Below, piece by piece: positions 1 to 9,354 of a DNA stretch of 64,000 nucleotides. Position 1 is the stretch's first letter, and each line of letters starts with the position of its first letter. The DNA lies in assembly GCA_009746045.1 (NCBI GenBank), contig RPFO01001712.1, forward strand, positions 1 through 64,000, read 5' to 3'. The position numbers and the translations under genes are program-made. A model generated the notes under the pieces. That model did no database searches. It saw nothing but the letters and a program-made list of their open reading frames with translations, and was not told the DNA's origin. This DNA is from Mesostigma viride. Taxonomy: Eukaryota; Streptophyta; Mesostigmatophyceae; Mesostigmatales; Mesostigmataceae.

Positions 1-82
1 CACGAGCAACGAGCGGACATGGCTGACGGCGGAGCTCAGAACTTTTGCGTCTGAGCCCCAAATTTAGTCGGGCTACTTGCAT

Positions 83-109
83 CAGATGCGTCTTTTCAAG
101 ACGCATCTG
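83..109. other. 12-bp perfect hairpin
   Basis: Arms at 83-94 and 98-109 are perfect reverse complements around a 3-base loop (TTC). No gene ends or starts next to it within the window, so a terminator or a structural role cannot be told apart. Confidence 0.6.
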
Positions 110-532
110 CTAGTATAATCGGTTACGGCTGTAACGCAGTATTTTGCAAATGCCACCAAAACGCAGCCTTGACAAACAAATCGAGCTACTGTCGGCATTC
201 CCGTCGACAGCAGCATGTGCGACATCAACTCCTGCGGACGCCAACCCTCTCGTGCTGATCCCAGCTCTCCCCCCGGTCTGCCTCCCTCGACGCAACTAGG
301 CTTCGCGAGGGCTACCCCTCGTTCGTGCGCGTGTTTTGAGCGTCGTTATCGTCGTTCGTGGCGGGACGCGGCAGGACGTGGCGGGCGTGGCGGGTCGTGG
401 CAGGTCGTGGCAGGTCGGGTGTCGGCAGAGGCTGGAGAGGTTGGATGTTCTTCTCGCCCCCGTTTTTGAGAAGTCTATCCACGATCTTGGTCGAAACGGG
501 GTTCTCGTCGCGCGCCGTTTTTTTTGTCACGG

Positions 533-978
533 AGAAGGCTATCCAACAACATTGCTCGATAATGGCTGGAGAGGGCGTCTTAAATTTGTTCGATGGTCGG
601 GCGGGGTTTAAGAGGGGGGGAGTTTGGATAGTCTTCTTTTGGTAGTCTTCTTTTTGGGTATGAAAGGGAAGTATTTTATGGCATAAGGAAAATTTTCAGG
701 GGGGTATAGGGTATAGGGTATAGGGTGTAGGGTATAGGTGGAGTAATAGTTTGGCCGGGGGGTAAAAAGAAGGCTATCCAAGAGAAGGCTATCCACGACC
801 GACTGGCGAGAATGTCGGGAGGGGTCGTCTTAAATTTGTTCGATGGTCGAGCGGGGTTTGAGAGGGGGTGAGTTTGGATAGTCTTCTCTTTTTTTTCCTG
901 GTGACGGATGGACGGGCCGGTGTTGGCGGGGGTTTTGTTGGATAGTCTTCTCTTTTTTGGTCGGTAGAAGGCTATCCA
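533..978. repeat. Inverted-repeat island with two 105-bp MITE-like units
   Basis: A 13-mer (AGAAGGCTATCCA and its one-mismatch reverse complement TGGATAGTCTTCT) occurs seven times. The first form is at 533, 768, 783 and 966; the second at 625, 875 and 939. Two units, 533-637 and 783-887, are each exactly 105 bp, bounded by the two forms facing inward, and share a similar interior (TTAAATTTGTTCGATGGTCG). This resembles small non-autonomous elements with terminal inverted repeats, but no transposase or clear target duplication is visible. Confidence 0.65.
704..738 (+). repeat. Five tandem 7-bp GTATAGG repeats
   Basis: GTATAGG is repeated five times without spacing, with one GTGTAGG variant (725-731). 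It lies inside the gene-free first kilobase, between the two 105-bp inverted-repeat units. It superficially resembles a telomere repeat but is short and internal. Confidence 0.8.
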
Positions 979-1066
979 AGTCGGGGCCGTGTTGAGAGCG
1001 TTCGAGCGGTGCTGTGCGCGCGCGTTTTAAAATTATGTGCGCTTTTTTGTATACGTGTTTCGCGCG

Positions 1067-1902
1067 ATGGTATCGTCCGATCGTTGCGGTGCGTTGACGG
1101 GCAAGGGCGGCCGGTGCGGGTGGCAGACGTGGGGCGGCAGGAGCGCGTGCCCGCACCACGGAGGGGCGCGCCTAGGCGCAAGGGGCGGGGCGCGCCTGGG
1201 CGCGGGGGGCACAGGGTGGGGGCAAGGGGCGTCTGGCCGCGTGATCTGGCCAGGGCGGTGCAGAGGGTGCTCATGGCCGGTTTCCGCCCGGGAGAGGCGA
1301 ACGATGCTAATCTGGCTAGGGTTAGGAAGGAGGAAGCCTTCCAAAGAGCGGTTCGTGACGCCCGTGACGCGGCAGGCGCAGCGGACGAGGCGGAGAGGCG
1401 TGCGGCAGCCCGTGCCCGAGCCGTGGCTCATTCCCCTAACCCCGAAGCCACCCGTGCCATCGCCGCCGAGTTGGGCGCCGAGGCGGCCCGTCTCAGAGCG
1501 CACGCCACTACCCTCGCTAATGCCCTGGGTGCGGACCCCTCAACACATGCCGAGTTGTTCGCTATGGCTGCCGCGAGGGATGAGGAGGCGGATGAGGCCG
1601 CCGCCGCCGCTGCTCTCGAGGCCGCCTTAGCGGCCGCCCCCGCGCTCACCCACAAAGAGCGACTGGAGGCCGCCGAGGAGGCCGAGAGGCAGGCCTACCG
1701 GCTCGAGAGCGACGACGAGGACGACTACGTCCAGCACAGGGGGTACACGCGGGTGTTCACGCCGATATACACGCGGACGGAGACGCCGATGTACACGGGG
1801 GGGCGCGGGCATCCTGTCCGCTCGGGGGTGACTAGGCCTAGGAAGAGGAGCACTCCATCAGCCGGGGGGGCGCGTGCACGGGTAAAAAAACACCGCGTCT
1901 AG
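1067..1902 (+). CDS. Zinc-motif protein with Ala/Glu-rich body (one frameshift)
   Basis: The ATG at 1067 opens a frame whose first 30 residues carry a C-x3-T-x2-G-x2-C ... C-x2-H motif (RCGALTGKGGRC, then ACPHH). The same module occurs in at least six other proteins of this window. The body, an Ala/Glu/Arg-rich probably helical segment with an acidic patch (ESDDEDDY) and a basic tail, lies in the next frame up to 1902. The shift falls among G-runs at about 1160-1240, and the frame change fits loss of one base. Function is unknown; the motif suggests zinc binding. The product would be about 278 residues. Confidence 0.55.
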
Positions 1903-1908
1903 TGGTAA

Positions 1909-2475
1909 ATGTCTCTGCCCGTGAAAGAAAAGGACGTCCAGGCGGCCTACAGCGCGAGGACGGGGGGCAGGCGCGAGGTGGTTTGTCAGGGGGGGAAGAT
2001 CGACATCCTGGACGACGAGAGGGGCAGGATCGTCGAGGTGAAGGAATGGGGCAACTGGATGTACGGCGTGGGGCAGCTCATATCGTACGGGAAGGAATAC
2101 CCCGGCCACAGCAAGGAGCTGCACCTGTTCAGGTCCAGGTGGTCCGCGAACGTAACGCTCGACAAGCTGAAACACATCCTGAGCGTGTGCAAGATCGCCG
2201 ATATAGCCGTGACACTGCACGAGAGCGTGGGGCTGTCGCTGCCGACCCCCCCCCTCCCCTGTGGAGACGCCTCCTGTGTCTCTCCGCCAAGGTCGCGCCC
2301 GACTAGTGGCGGATGCCAGCATTACACCGCCGAGTCGAGTGCCGTGCGCATTCGCGCTTCCTGCCCGTCACCGGGTGCGTGCACCACCGGCGGGTCCTCG
2401 CGTTCCAGACGTTGCAATGACGCCGGTGGACGCAGTGCTGGTTGGTGCACCCGTGCCCCGTGCACGCCCTCATGA
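1909..2475 (+). CDS. PD-(D/E)XK nuclease-like protein
   Basis: The first ~110 residues contain GGKIDILDD, then IVEVKEW, then GQLISYGKEYP. This is the restriction-endonuclease-like pattern (acidic residue, E-x-K, and the helix with Q-x3-Y) of a family of small nucleases common in giant viruses. It could act in DNA repair or degradation. It follows the previous gene by 6 bp. As sequenced the frame runs to 2475, deep into the opposing gene. The last ~75 residues are low-complexity and begin at a C-run near 2246; one added base there would give a stop at 2306, end-to-end with the neighbour, so I regard 2306 as the likely true end. Confidence 0.6.
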   Translation: MSLPVKEKDVQAAYSARTGGRREVVCQGGKIDILDDERGRIVEVKEWGNWMYGVGQLISYGKEYPGHSKELHLFRSRWSANVTLDKLKHILSVCKIADIAVTLHESVGLSLPTPPLPCGDASCVSPPRSRPTSGGCQHYTAESSAVRIRASCPSPGACTTGGSSRSRRCNDAGGRSAGWCTRAPCTPS

Positions 2476-3261
2476 TCTTGTCCGGGGTGGACTCCATCCA
2501 GACGGCGAGAGCGTCGGCGTCGTCCTCCACCTCCATGCCGAAAGTCTTGTAGTGTTTCACGAGATTCGCGTTTCTTTGGATTTCACCGCCCTTCTCCCGC
2601 AGCATGTCCTTCAAAGTCTGAGTGTCGTCGACGCCTTTAATTTCTTTGTCAAACTCGTGCGATGTTTCCGGGTGCTTGTCGATGAGCGCCCAAATATCGT
2701 CATATGAAAAATCTCTAGGGTTGGGTGGTACATACTTAGGAGCAGCTCTCCTCCCCACATGTCCTTCCGCGGATAAGTACACCCTACCGTTTACCGGGTC
2801 TTGCAACACTCTCCGATTCGCGTCGACGCCTCTCCAAAAATCTCTTTGCCTATGCCCTTCATCCCTGCCTTCTCCTCTTCCAGAGCAAGATCTGACATCT
2901 TGTTGCTCGGGGCAGTGTTTACATTAAACCAGGCGTAATACAAACCTCCGTTTCTTTTTTTCACTTCCAGTAATGCCAACTCACCGCTGTTTTTACGGAG
3001 CTCCGTCTTCGGATAATTATCGGGGTAATTTACCACCACGTTCCTCGTTGTTTTCCCCGGTTTTGAGGCGTAGGTAATATCGATTGGATAGTTGCTACCG
3101 TCCACCACTATGTTCCGTCCGGTGCTGTGGACTTCGGTGGGACTTTGCTGTACGTATTTACCAGGATTCTTCAGCCAATCACTTGTGTTGAGCCAATGGC
3201 CTCTCATCCCGTGCCCGTTTTTGTGACCGGTCGATTTCCTCACGCGCCCCATAATACTCAT
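2303..3261 (-). CDS. Tandem paralogue 1 of an unknown zinc-tailed family (frameshifted)
   Basis: First of three tandem minus-strand copies. The N-terminus (start at 3252 or 3261) has the shared pattern HSTGRNIVVDG, then NVVVNYPDNYP, then a Tyr-rich core (LYYAWFNVNTA). The second half carries the C-terminal zinc motif RRWCTHPVTG...CARH. The two halves are in different frames that meet at about 2833, where a T-run (plus-strand A5) is one base shorter than the paralogues require (KEIFWRG is expected). Function is unknown. The upstream spacer (ATATAAAAAA next to GCGC) is shared with copy 2. Confidence 0.65.
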
Positions 3262-3296
3262 AGCGCATATAAAAAATCCTCACGCCGAATAGCCTC

Positions 3297-4274
3297 CTAT
3301 CGACGCCGACGGACGCCAGCATTACACTGCTGCGTCGAGTGCCGCGCGCATCTGCGCCCCCTGCCCGTCACCGGGTGCGCGCACCACCGGCGGCTCCTGG
3401 CGTTCCAGACGTTGCAATGCCGGCGGTGGACGCAGTGCTGGTTGGTGCACCCGTGGCCCGTGCACGCCCTCATGATCTTGTCCGGGGTGGAGGCCATATC
3501 GACGGCGAGAGCGTTGGAGTCGTCCTCCACCTCCATGCCGAGCGTCTTGTAGTAGTTCACGAGATTCAAGTTTCTTTGGATATCACCGCCCCTATACCGC
3601 AGCATTTTCTTCAAGAATTTAGAGTCGTCGATCAAGCCGCGTTTTGCGGCTATATTAAGTTGTTTGTCAAAATCGATCGCTGTTTCCGGGTGCTTTTCGA
3701 TGAGCGTCCAAATATCGTCGTATGAAAAATCTTCAGGATTGGGTGGTTTATAAGGAACTCTTCTCCCCCCACATGTCCTTGCGCGGATAAGTACACGCGC
3801 CCGTGGACGGGGTCGTCCAGCAGCTTCCTGTTCGCGTCGACGCCTCTCCAAAACATCTCTTTGCCTATGCCCTTCATCCCTGCCTTCTCCCCTTCCAGAG
3901 CCACATCTGACGCACTGTTGTTCGGGGCAGTGTTTACATTAAAATAAGCGTAATACAAAGCATTGGGGTCTGTTTTTTTTTCACTTGCAGATATGCAAGG
4001 TTCTCGTTGTGTTCCTTGAGTTCCGTATTAGGATAATTATCGGGGAAATTTACCACCACGTCCCTCGATTTTTTCCCCGGTTTTCCCCGGGGCCTGTAGG
4101 TAAAATCGAGTGGATAGCTTTGACCGTCCAGCACTATGTTCCGTCCGGTGCTGTGGAATTCTTCTACAATGGCTGTTCGTCTTTCTCCCCTTTCCAGTTT
4201 TTGTCTGTGTTCACAAATCGGCCCCTCATCCTGTGCCCGTTTTTGTGACCGGTCGATTTCCTCACGCACCCCAT
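3297..4274 (-). CDS. Tandem paralogue 2 of the zinc-tailed family (several frameshifts)
   Basis: Second copy. Comparison with the intact third copy shows three or more frame changes: near 4170-4200, at the T9 run near 3974-3981, and at the C-run near 3765-3775. The start at 4274 (MGCVRKSTGHKN) matches copy 1 (MGRVRKSTGHKN). All conserved blocks survive, including HSTGRNIVLDG, YYAYFNVNTA, GKEMFWRGVDANR and the C-terminal C/H motif (RRWCAHPVTG...CARH). There are no stop codons other than those caused by the frame changes. It is either degenerating or mis-sequenced in homopolymers. Confidence 0.6.
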
Positions 4275-4322
4275 AATACTAATTAGCGCATAAAAAAACG
4301 CACGCCGAATATCCCCCTATTG

Positions 4323-5237
4323 TCATTTACGGACGCGAGCCTTACACTGCTGTGTCGAGTGCCGTGCGCATCGGCGTCTCCTGCCCGCCACCGGGTTGGT
4401 GCACCACCTGCGGCCCCTGGCGTTCCAGACGTTGCAATGCCGGCGGTGGACGCAGTGCTGGTTGGTGCACCCGTGGCCCGTGCACGCCCTCATGATCCTG
4501 TCCGGGGTGGAGGCCATATTGACCCAGGTCCCATCACGGTCATCCTCGACCTCCATGCCGAGCGTCTTGTAGTAGTCCACGAGCTTCATGTTGTTTTGGA
4601 TTTCGCCGCCCCTCTCCCACATCAAGGTGTAGGGGTCGCTGCCGGGGGGTAATTGTTCCATTTCTTCCTCCAGCATGCGCGCCGTGGCGGGGTACTTTTC
4701 GATGAGACTCCAGGGCTCGTCGTTCGTGGCGTTGTCGGGGTCGGGTGATACGTATTTCGCTTTTCTCCCCCCCGTGCTCGCGACCGCGGACAGCGACACC
4801 CTCCCGTGGATGGGGTCCTCCATGTGTCTCTTGTTGGCGTCGACGCCTCTCCAGAAGATTTCTTTGCCGAGACCGCTCATCGCGTCCTTTTCTCCCTGGC
4901 TCGCGTGATCCGACCTCCAGTTGCTATTGGCCGTGTTCACTTTAAACAGAGCGTAATACAACCCGTTGTCTTGGTTATTTACCACCAGGGATCCCAGATT
5001 GTCGGCGTAATCCCGGAGAGCGGTGTGCGGGTAGTTAACTGGGTAATTGACCACCACGTCCCTTGAAGGCAAGCCATCGACCACCCGCGGCCTGTACGTA
5101 AAATCCAGGGGGTAATTGCGTCCGTCGAGCACTATGGACCGCCCCGTGCCGTGTTTCTCGTGCTCGTTGTCGGGCCTCCCCCGTTTGGACCGGGTTATGG
5201 CCCTCATGTCGTGCCCGACTTTTTTTGCGCGCCCCAT
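4323..5237 (-). CDS. Tandem paralogue 3, intact, unknown function
   Basis: This is the only unbroken member (304 residues) and the reference for the family. In order: a basic N-terminus (MGRAKKVGHDMR), a β-rich segment (SIVLDGRNYPLDFTYRP; DVVVNYPVNYP), a core LYYALFKVNTANSN, GLGKEIFWRGVDANK, a helical middle, then a Cys/His tail with CTGHGCTNQHCVHRRHC followed by the C-x8-C ... CARH module. The tail suggests two zinc sites. I do not recognise the family. It is divergent from the fibre gene at 5296, with a 58-bp AT-rich spacer (TTTTTTTATCTTATG). Confidence 0.75.
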   Translation of the reverse strand: MGRAKKVGHDMRAITRSKRGRPDNEHEKHGTGRSIVLDGRNYPLDFTYRPRVVDGLPSRDVVVNYPVNYPHTALRDYADNLGSLVVNNQDNGLYYALFKVNTANSNWRSDHASQGEKDAMSGLGKEIFWRGVDANKRHMEDPIHGRVSLSAVASTGGRKAKYVSPDPDNATNDEPWSLIEKYPATARMLEEEMEQLPPGSDPYTLMWERGGEIQNNMKLVDYYKTLGMEVEDDRDGTWVNMASTPDRIMRACTGHGCTNQHCVHRRHCNVWNARGRRWCTNPVAGRRRRCARHSTQQCKARVRK

Positions 5238-5295
5238 AGTACTCCTTATTACTGACGCATTTTTTTATCTTATGCTACCGGTATAGAACTTTACC

Positions 5296-8007
5296 ATGTC
5301 TACCGCTCTGGACCAGCTCAGCGACGTCCGTTACGCGCGCATGTACTCGACCGCTCTCCTGGGCGACCTAGACCCCGCCGCGAGGGTGAAGGACCTCGTC
5401 GTCAAGGCGCAGGACAGCATCGTCATCAAGCCCAACAACGGGTACGGCACCAGCGCGACCAACCGCCTCAAGATCGTGGGATCCACCGCCATAGACGGGG
5501 CGCTGTCCGTGGACAACGTTACCATCGACGGCAGCACCGTCAACTCGTCTTCCGGCAGCCTCGTGCTCTCGTCCGACGCCGGGTCGGTGCGCATGGCCGA
5601 CGTGGTCGCCTCCGCGGCCTCCCTCTCGCCGGCCTCCGACGTGAACCTGACCCTCTCGGGCGGTGCCACCAAGTCGGTGTTGGTGGAGGGCGTCAAGTTC
5701 ACCGACAACGCGGTCACCACCTCCAGCGGCACCCTTGCGATCAGCTCCGCCGGGTCCTCGGCCGCCGCGCTCCAGCTGGGCGGCGTCACGGTCACCGACG
5801 CCTCCGTGTCCTCCTCCACCGCCAACGGAAACCTGACCATGGCCAGCAACGGCACCGGCTCCGTGCTCCTGGACAACGTGAAGGTGAAGACCTCGGGCAT
5901 CAGCAACAACGTGGCCAACGCCGACCTGACCCTGTCGTCCAACGGCACCGGGTCGGTGGTGATGGACAGCGTGAAGGTGAAGACGGCGGGCATCACCACC
6001 AGCAGCGGCACGCTCTCGCTTACCTCCGCGGGGGCGGCTACCAACCAGGTGAACGTGGCCGGCATCACGGTGACGAACGCCAGCATCAGTGCCGCGTCGG
6101 CGAGCACCGTGACGGTGGCGAAGGACCTGACCCTGACCAGCACCGCGGGCGGCAGCGGCAAGGTGACGACCTCGGCGGGCAATCTGGAGCTGACCAGCAC
6201 GAGCGGCACGGTGGCCGTGACGGGGGCTCTGACGGGCTCCAGCACGATCACCAGCACCGGCAACATGGTGGTGGGAGGGGACCTGAAGGTTGCGGGCGTT
6301 ATCGACAGCACGAACGCGAGCGGGAACCTGGAGATCATGGACAAGACGATGAAGTTGGGCTACCAGCCCGGGTCCGCCACGGTCATGGATTTCCAGTTCG
6401 CCAACTCGTCGAACGCGATCTCGAACAGCATCGGACTCTCCACGTTCGCCGGCGCGACCGTCGGCGGGGGGGTGTTGAACATCGCCACCACCGCCTACTC
6501 GAGGGCGGGATTCTATTACCCGTCGGCGTACACCAACATTCCCTCCAGCGTACTCGCTTGGAGTACCGATAACATCTCCATTGAATTTCCCATCACCATC
6601 ACCAGCGCTTTGACGTCGGAGGCAGGGGCTATGGCCCAATTTCTGGGCATCGAACTCTACAACGCCGGAGGACAGCAATCCTTCTACCGGTTCACGGCCA
6701 ACAACGGCGCGCTGAGGATCGATAGGAGTATCAATGGGACCGATAACAACGTCACATCAGACAATGTGGGCTTGTTGAATTCCGCCGGTACCTACCTGTT
6801 CAGGGTTTCGTTCGCGTGGTCAGGCGGGGTGTGCACCGGCACTTACACGTTCTCCAAGAACGGCGGGGCCACTATCCCCGTCACGTGGGGTGGAAGTCCG
6901 ACACAAGTTGCCACGGCTTATATGATGCCGGCGGGCGCGTCGATCGTCAACAGTTCCATCGCGATCGGAACGTACTTCACCGGCTACAACCAGGCGTGGA
7001 CGGTCGACTACTTCAAGCTGACCAAGGGTGTGGCCTCGACCAACGCGGCCTCCGAAAACTCCGGCCTGTTTGTGGACGGCAGCGCCTCCTACTCGAACCG
7101 CGCCCTCACCTGGCACATGGGCGCCGGCGAGACCTCGCAGGACAAGGGCGACTACACCGGCTCGTACTGGCACGTGGAGGGCGGCCAGCTGCTGCTCTCT
7201 CGCACCATCCTGGCGGCCGACCGCGAGGCGCCCGCCACCAACGTCAATCTTGCCTCCCTGGCCAGCGGCTCCGACACGCTGCGGTGGGAGTTCTCCTCGT
7301 CCAAGGCCAGCACCGTCGGCAGCGCCACCTTCAGCGGCAGCGGCACCGTCGCGGACGGCGTGCTCAAGGAGTCCGGCTCCCAGTTCGACTCCGTGTCGCC
7401 CAACGTCACGGGCACGTTCTCTCTGATCATCAAGGTGCTGCCCCAGTTCGACCTGTCCACGCTGACCCTCCTGACCGACCTGATCGAGTACGGCTACCTT
7501 GCCGTGCAGATCTCGAGCGGCGGCTTCCTGACCTTCTCCGACGGCGTGAACGCGGCCATCGTCATGGACACCCCCGTGCACGCCGAGCCCTTCACCCTCT
7601 GCATCACCATGAGCGGGTCGCAGGTCAAGTTCTACCTGGACGGCGCCCTGGTGGCTTCCTCGGCCAACGGCGCGTTGGGCGCGAACCCGAATCTGGTGCT
7701 GTACGGCGGGTACGTCGGTAGCGTGTGGTACGACGACGTGCGCTTCGTGTCCGGCCAGGCGCTCACGGCGGCCAACACGATGCTGTACGGCTGGCGGGAG
7801 ATGTACGCGGCCAACCAGACGGTGACGTACGGTTTCCGCATCTCCAACAACGAGGGGCTGCAGCTGGTGAAGGTGCGCGGGTCGGGCGGCAGCAACGGAT
7901 GGGTCGGCACCAACCCCGCGCCCAACACGGTGACGTCCGGCAACAGCATGGGCGCCATCGGGGCAGCCACCGCGTCCGTCATCAGCGAGAGCCAGATGAC
8001 CTTCTAA
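5296..8007 (+). CDS. Large repetitive fibre-like protein with lectin-like C-terminus
   Basis: This 903-residue Ser/Thr/Ala/Val-rich protein starts with a conserved head (KDLVVKAQDSIVIKPNNGYG). About 300 residues of short β-repeats follow, of the type VxVxxVxVTDxxVSTSSGTLTL, as in β-solenoid fibre shafts. The C-terminal ~450 residues contain two concanavalin/laminin-G-like segments; the second has VKFYLDGALVASS and VWYDDVRF. No signal peptide is evident. It is paralogous to the gene at 14889-17278. A surface fibre or adhesin role is inferred from architecture only. Confidence 0.7.
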   Translation: MSTALDQLSDVRYARMYSTALLGDLDPAARVKDLVVKAQDSIVIKPNNGYGTSATNRLKIVGSTAIDGALSVDNVTIDGSTVNSSSGSLVLSSDAGSVRMADVVASAASLSPASDVNLTLSGGATKSVLVEGVKFTDNAVTTSSGTLAISSAGSSAAALQLGGVTVTDASVSSSTANGNLTMASNGTGSVLLDNVKVKTSGISNNVANADLTLSSNGTGSVVMDSVKVKTAGITTSSGTLSLTSAGAATNQVNVAGITVTNASISAASASTVTVAKDLTLTSTAGGSGKVTTSAGNLELTSTSGTVAVTGALTGSSTITSTGNMVVGGDLKVAGVIDSTNASGNLEIMDKTMKLGYQPGSATVMDFQFANSSNAISNSIGLSTFAGATVGGGVLNIATTAYSRAGFYYPSAYTNIPSSVLAWSTDNISIEFPITITSALTSEAGAMAQFLGIELYNAGGQQSFYRFTANNGALRIDRSINGTDNNVTSDNVGLLNSAGTYLFRVSFAWSGGVCTGTYTFSKNGGATIPVTWGGSPTQVATAYMMPAGASIVNSSIAIGTYFTGYNQAWTVDYFKLTKGVASTNAASENSGLFVDGSASYSNRALTWHMGAGETSQDKGDYTGSYWHVEGGQLLLSRTILAADREAPATNVNLASLASGSDTLRWEFSSSKASTVGSATFSGSGTVADGVLKESGSQFDSVSPNVTGTFSLIIKVLPQFDLSTLTLLTDLIEYGYLAVQISSGGFLTFSDGVNAAIVMDTPVHAEPFTLCITMSGSQVKFYLDGALVASSANGALGANPNLVLYGGYVGSVWYDDVRFVSGQALTAANTMLYGWREMYAANQTVTYGFRISNNEGLQLVKVRGSGGSNGWVGTNPAPNTVTSGNSMGAIGAATASVISESQMTF

Positions 8008-8036
8008 GCTTTCTGTTTAACAGCATTTGTTTTGCA

Positions 8037-9098
8037 TCATCGTCGCAAACTCGCCTTGGATCTGTACGCCCCCGTGCCATGCGCGACCTTCTTCGGCACT
8101 TGTGTCGCGAGGGCGGGCGGCTGGGGGAGCTTCAGCAGGGCGAGACGGAGAGAGATATTGTACGGATCGTCCGGGTCCTTCTTCATTCCGGCCTCCATCT
8201 CAATGTGGGAGCGCTTGTTCGCCTTGGACCGCATCCCGTGACCCACCACCCAGGGGTCGATATTCTCCGGCGGCACCTGTGGGGCGCCGTCCGGGCGCCA
8301 GTATTCTAATCGCCCTCCTCGCACCCTCTCGTACGGCGGGTGCCTAATGCCCGCTCTAAGTCTGTTCGGGATTCGCATTCTTTGCTCGTTTGATAGGGGA
8401 TCCCGTGCCCAATTATAACGCTCGCGGGCAGTTGCCAGATCAGCCAGGGCCTTCATCAGTCTTACCCTGGACTCACTCCAATTAGGGTAATTGTTAAGAA
8501 CTTCCTCCTGGAGATTATGTACTCTACTGACCTGTCTGTCCAACTCCTCTCCTGCCTTTGCCAGGTCCGCTTCCCACTCGGCCTTGGCTTGGGCTTCGTA
8601 CTTTTCGATCAATTGATCTTTCATCTCCTTATGTTTATTTTTCCCCATGGCCGCCGCATAGTTCAAACGATCCAGGTCATTAAACTGGGGCAATGCGAGC
8701 ACGGATTTCTCCATATCGTCATATGTGGCGGCATTAATGTCGCGCCAGACAGGGACAGGTCCGCTGTTTGCCAGCAATTTTTTATGCTCGGTATCTCGGC
8801 CGAGATCGCCAGTGTTCTTCAGACTAAGCTCACTTAGCCCCTTTGTCAGCTCCGCCACCCCGGGCGCGTCCTCTTTCGGTTCCTTCAGGCTAAGCTCACC
8901 AAACCTCTCCGCAATATTGTCCACGTCGTACGCCCGCGTTCGATGCCTCGGTCGCCGCGGACGTCCGGGCGCGCTAGTGAATGCATGCGTGCTGTGCCCT
9001 CCGCGCGCTACCGGTTGCCCCTTGTGCAGGCGGCATCTCCCTCTCGTGACTTCTATGTTGCATGCCCCTCCACTCCTGGTATAAGCGCGACACTTCAT
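8037..9098 (-). CDS. N-terminal zinc-motif protein, unknown function
   Basis: This 353-residue protein begins with the shared Cys/His module (KCRAYTRSGGAC ... RCRLHKG). A basic linker follows, then a short duplicated segment (RFGELSLKEPKED and GLSELSLKNTGD) and a long helical, charged body. Near the C-terminus is GHGMRSKANKRSHIEMEAG, which recalls the basic N-termini of the zinc-tailed tandem family. The start codon overlaps the stop of the upstream membrane gene (ATGA, 9095-9098), so the two are probably co-expressed. Function is unknown. Confidence 0.7.
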   Translation of the reverse strand: MKCRAYTRSGGACNIEVTRGRCRLHKGQPVARGGHSTHAFTSAPGRPRRPRHRTRAYDVDNIAERFGELSLKEPKEDAPGVAELTKGLSELSLKNTGDLGRDTEHKKLLANSGPVPVWRDINAATYDDMEKSVLALPQFNDLDRLNYAAAMGKNKHKEMKDQLIEKYEAQAKAEWEADLAKAGEELDRQVSRVHNLQEEVLNNYPNWSESRVRLMKALADLATARERYNWARDPLSNEQRMRIPNRLRAGIRHPPYERVRGGRLEYWRPDGAPQVPPENIDPWVVGHGMRSKANKRSHIEMEAGMKKDPDDPYNISLRLALLKLPQPPALATQVPKKVAHGTGAYRSKASLRR

Positions 9099-9337
9099 CG
9101 TATCTTACTCTTCAAGGACAGAATAAATTTTATAACGGGCGTGTTCTGGCCTAGCGCGTAGTGCAGGCCCTCGCCTATCACCACCAATGCGGCGAACCAG
9201 CCCGCTATCTCGGACGCCCTCAAGCGGCGTCCACCCGCGTAATAAGCGAACGCGGCACCGGCCGCCAGTGTGGCGAGCCAGTCGAATAGAGCACTGCCAA
9301 ACACGCGAAAGGAGCGCAGGTAGGCTATCACGGACAT
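9095..9337 (-). CDS. Small two-helix membrane protein
   Basis: 80 residues with two hydrophobic segments: around residues 12-33 (FGSALFDWLATLAAGAAFAYY) and 44-62 (IAGWFAALVVIGEGLHYAL). The C-terminus is basic (SLKSKIR). Small proteins of this shape, with a phenylalanine-arginine start and FGSALFDW-like first helix, occur in algal giant viruses. It probably sits in a virion or host membrane. It overlaps the next gene by four bases (ATGA). Confidence 0.65.
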   Translation of the reverse strand: MSVIAYLRSFRVFGSALFDWLATLAAGAAFAYYAGGRRLRASEIAGWFAALVVIGEGLHYALGQNTPVIKFILSLKSKIR

Positions 9338-9354
9338 TGTAGTATGTATATAAT

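Larger units (their letters stand above)
1..1066. other. Gene-free region with repeats
   Basis: No convincing gene is seen. The short open frames here follow low-complexity G-rich or C-rich sequence. The region holds the hairpin at 83-109, the inverted-repeat island at 533-978 and the 7-bp array at 704-738. An AT-rich stretch with TTATGTGCGC and GTATAC at about 1030-1056 precedes the first gene and may be its promoter. Confidence 0.6.

Noticed and set aside
704-738. Telomere repeat
   Set aside because: Only five copies, internal, and not an established telomere unit; kept as a simple repeat.
2791-2840. Programmed ribosomal frameshifting
   Set aside because: About twenty genes show the same one-base loss at various runs without a shared slippery site or stimulatory structure; sequencing error explains it better.
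5331-6344. Long minus-strand open frame opposite the fibre gene
   Set aside because: It mirrors the repetitive, GC-rich fibre sequence. The plus-strand protein has a clear paralogue; the antisense translation has none.
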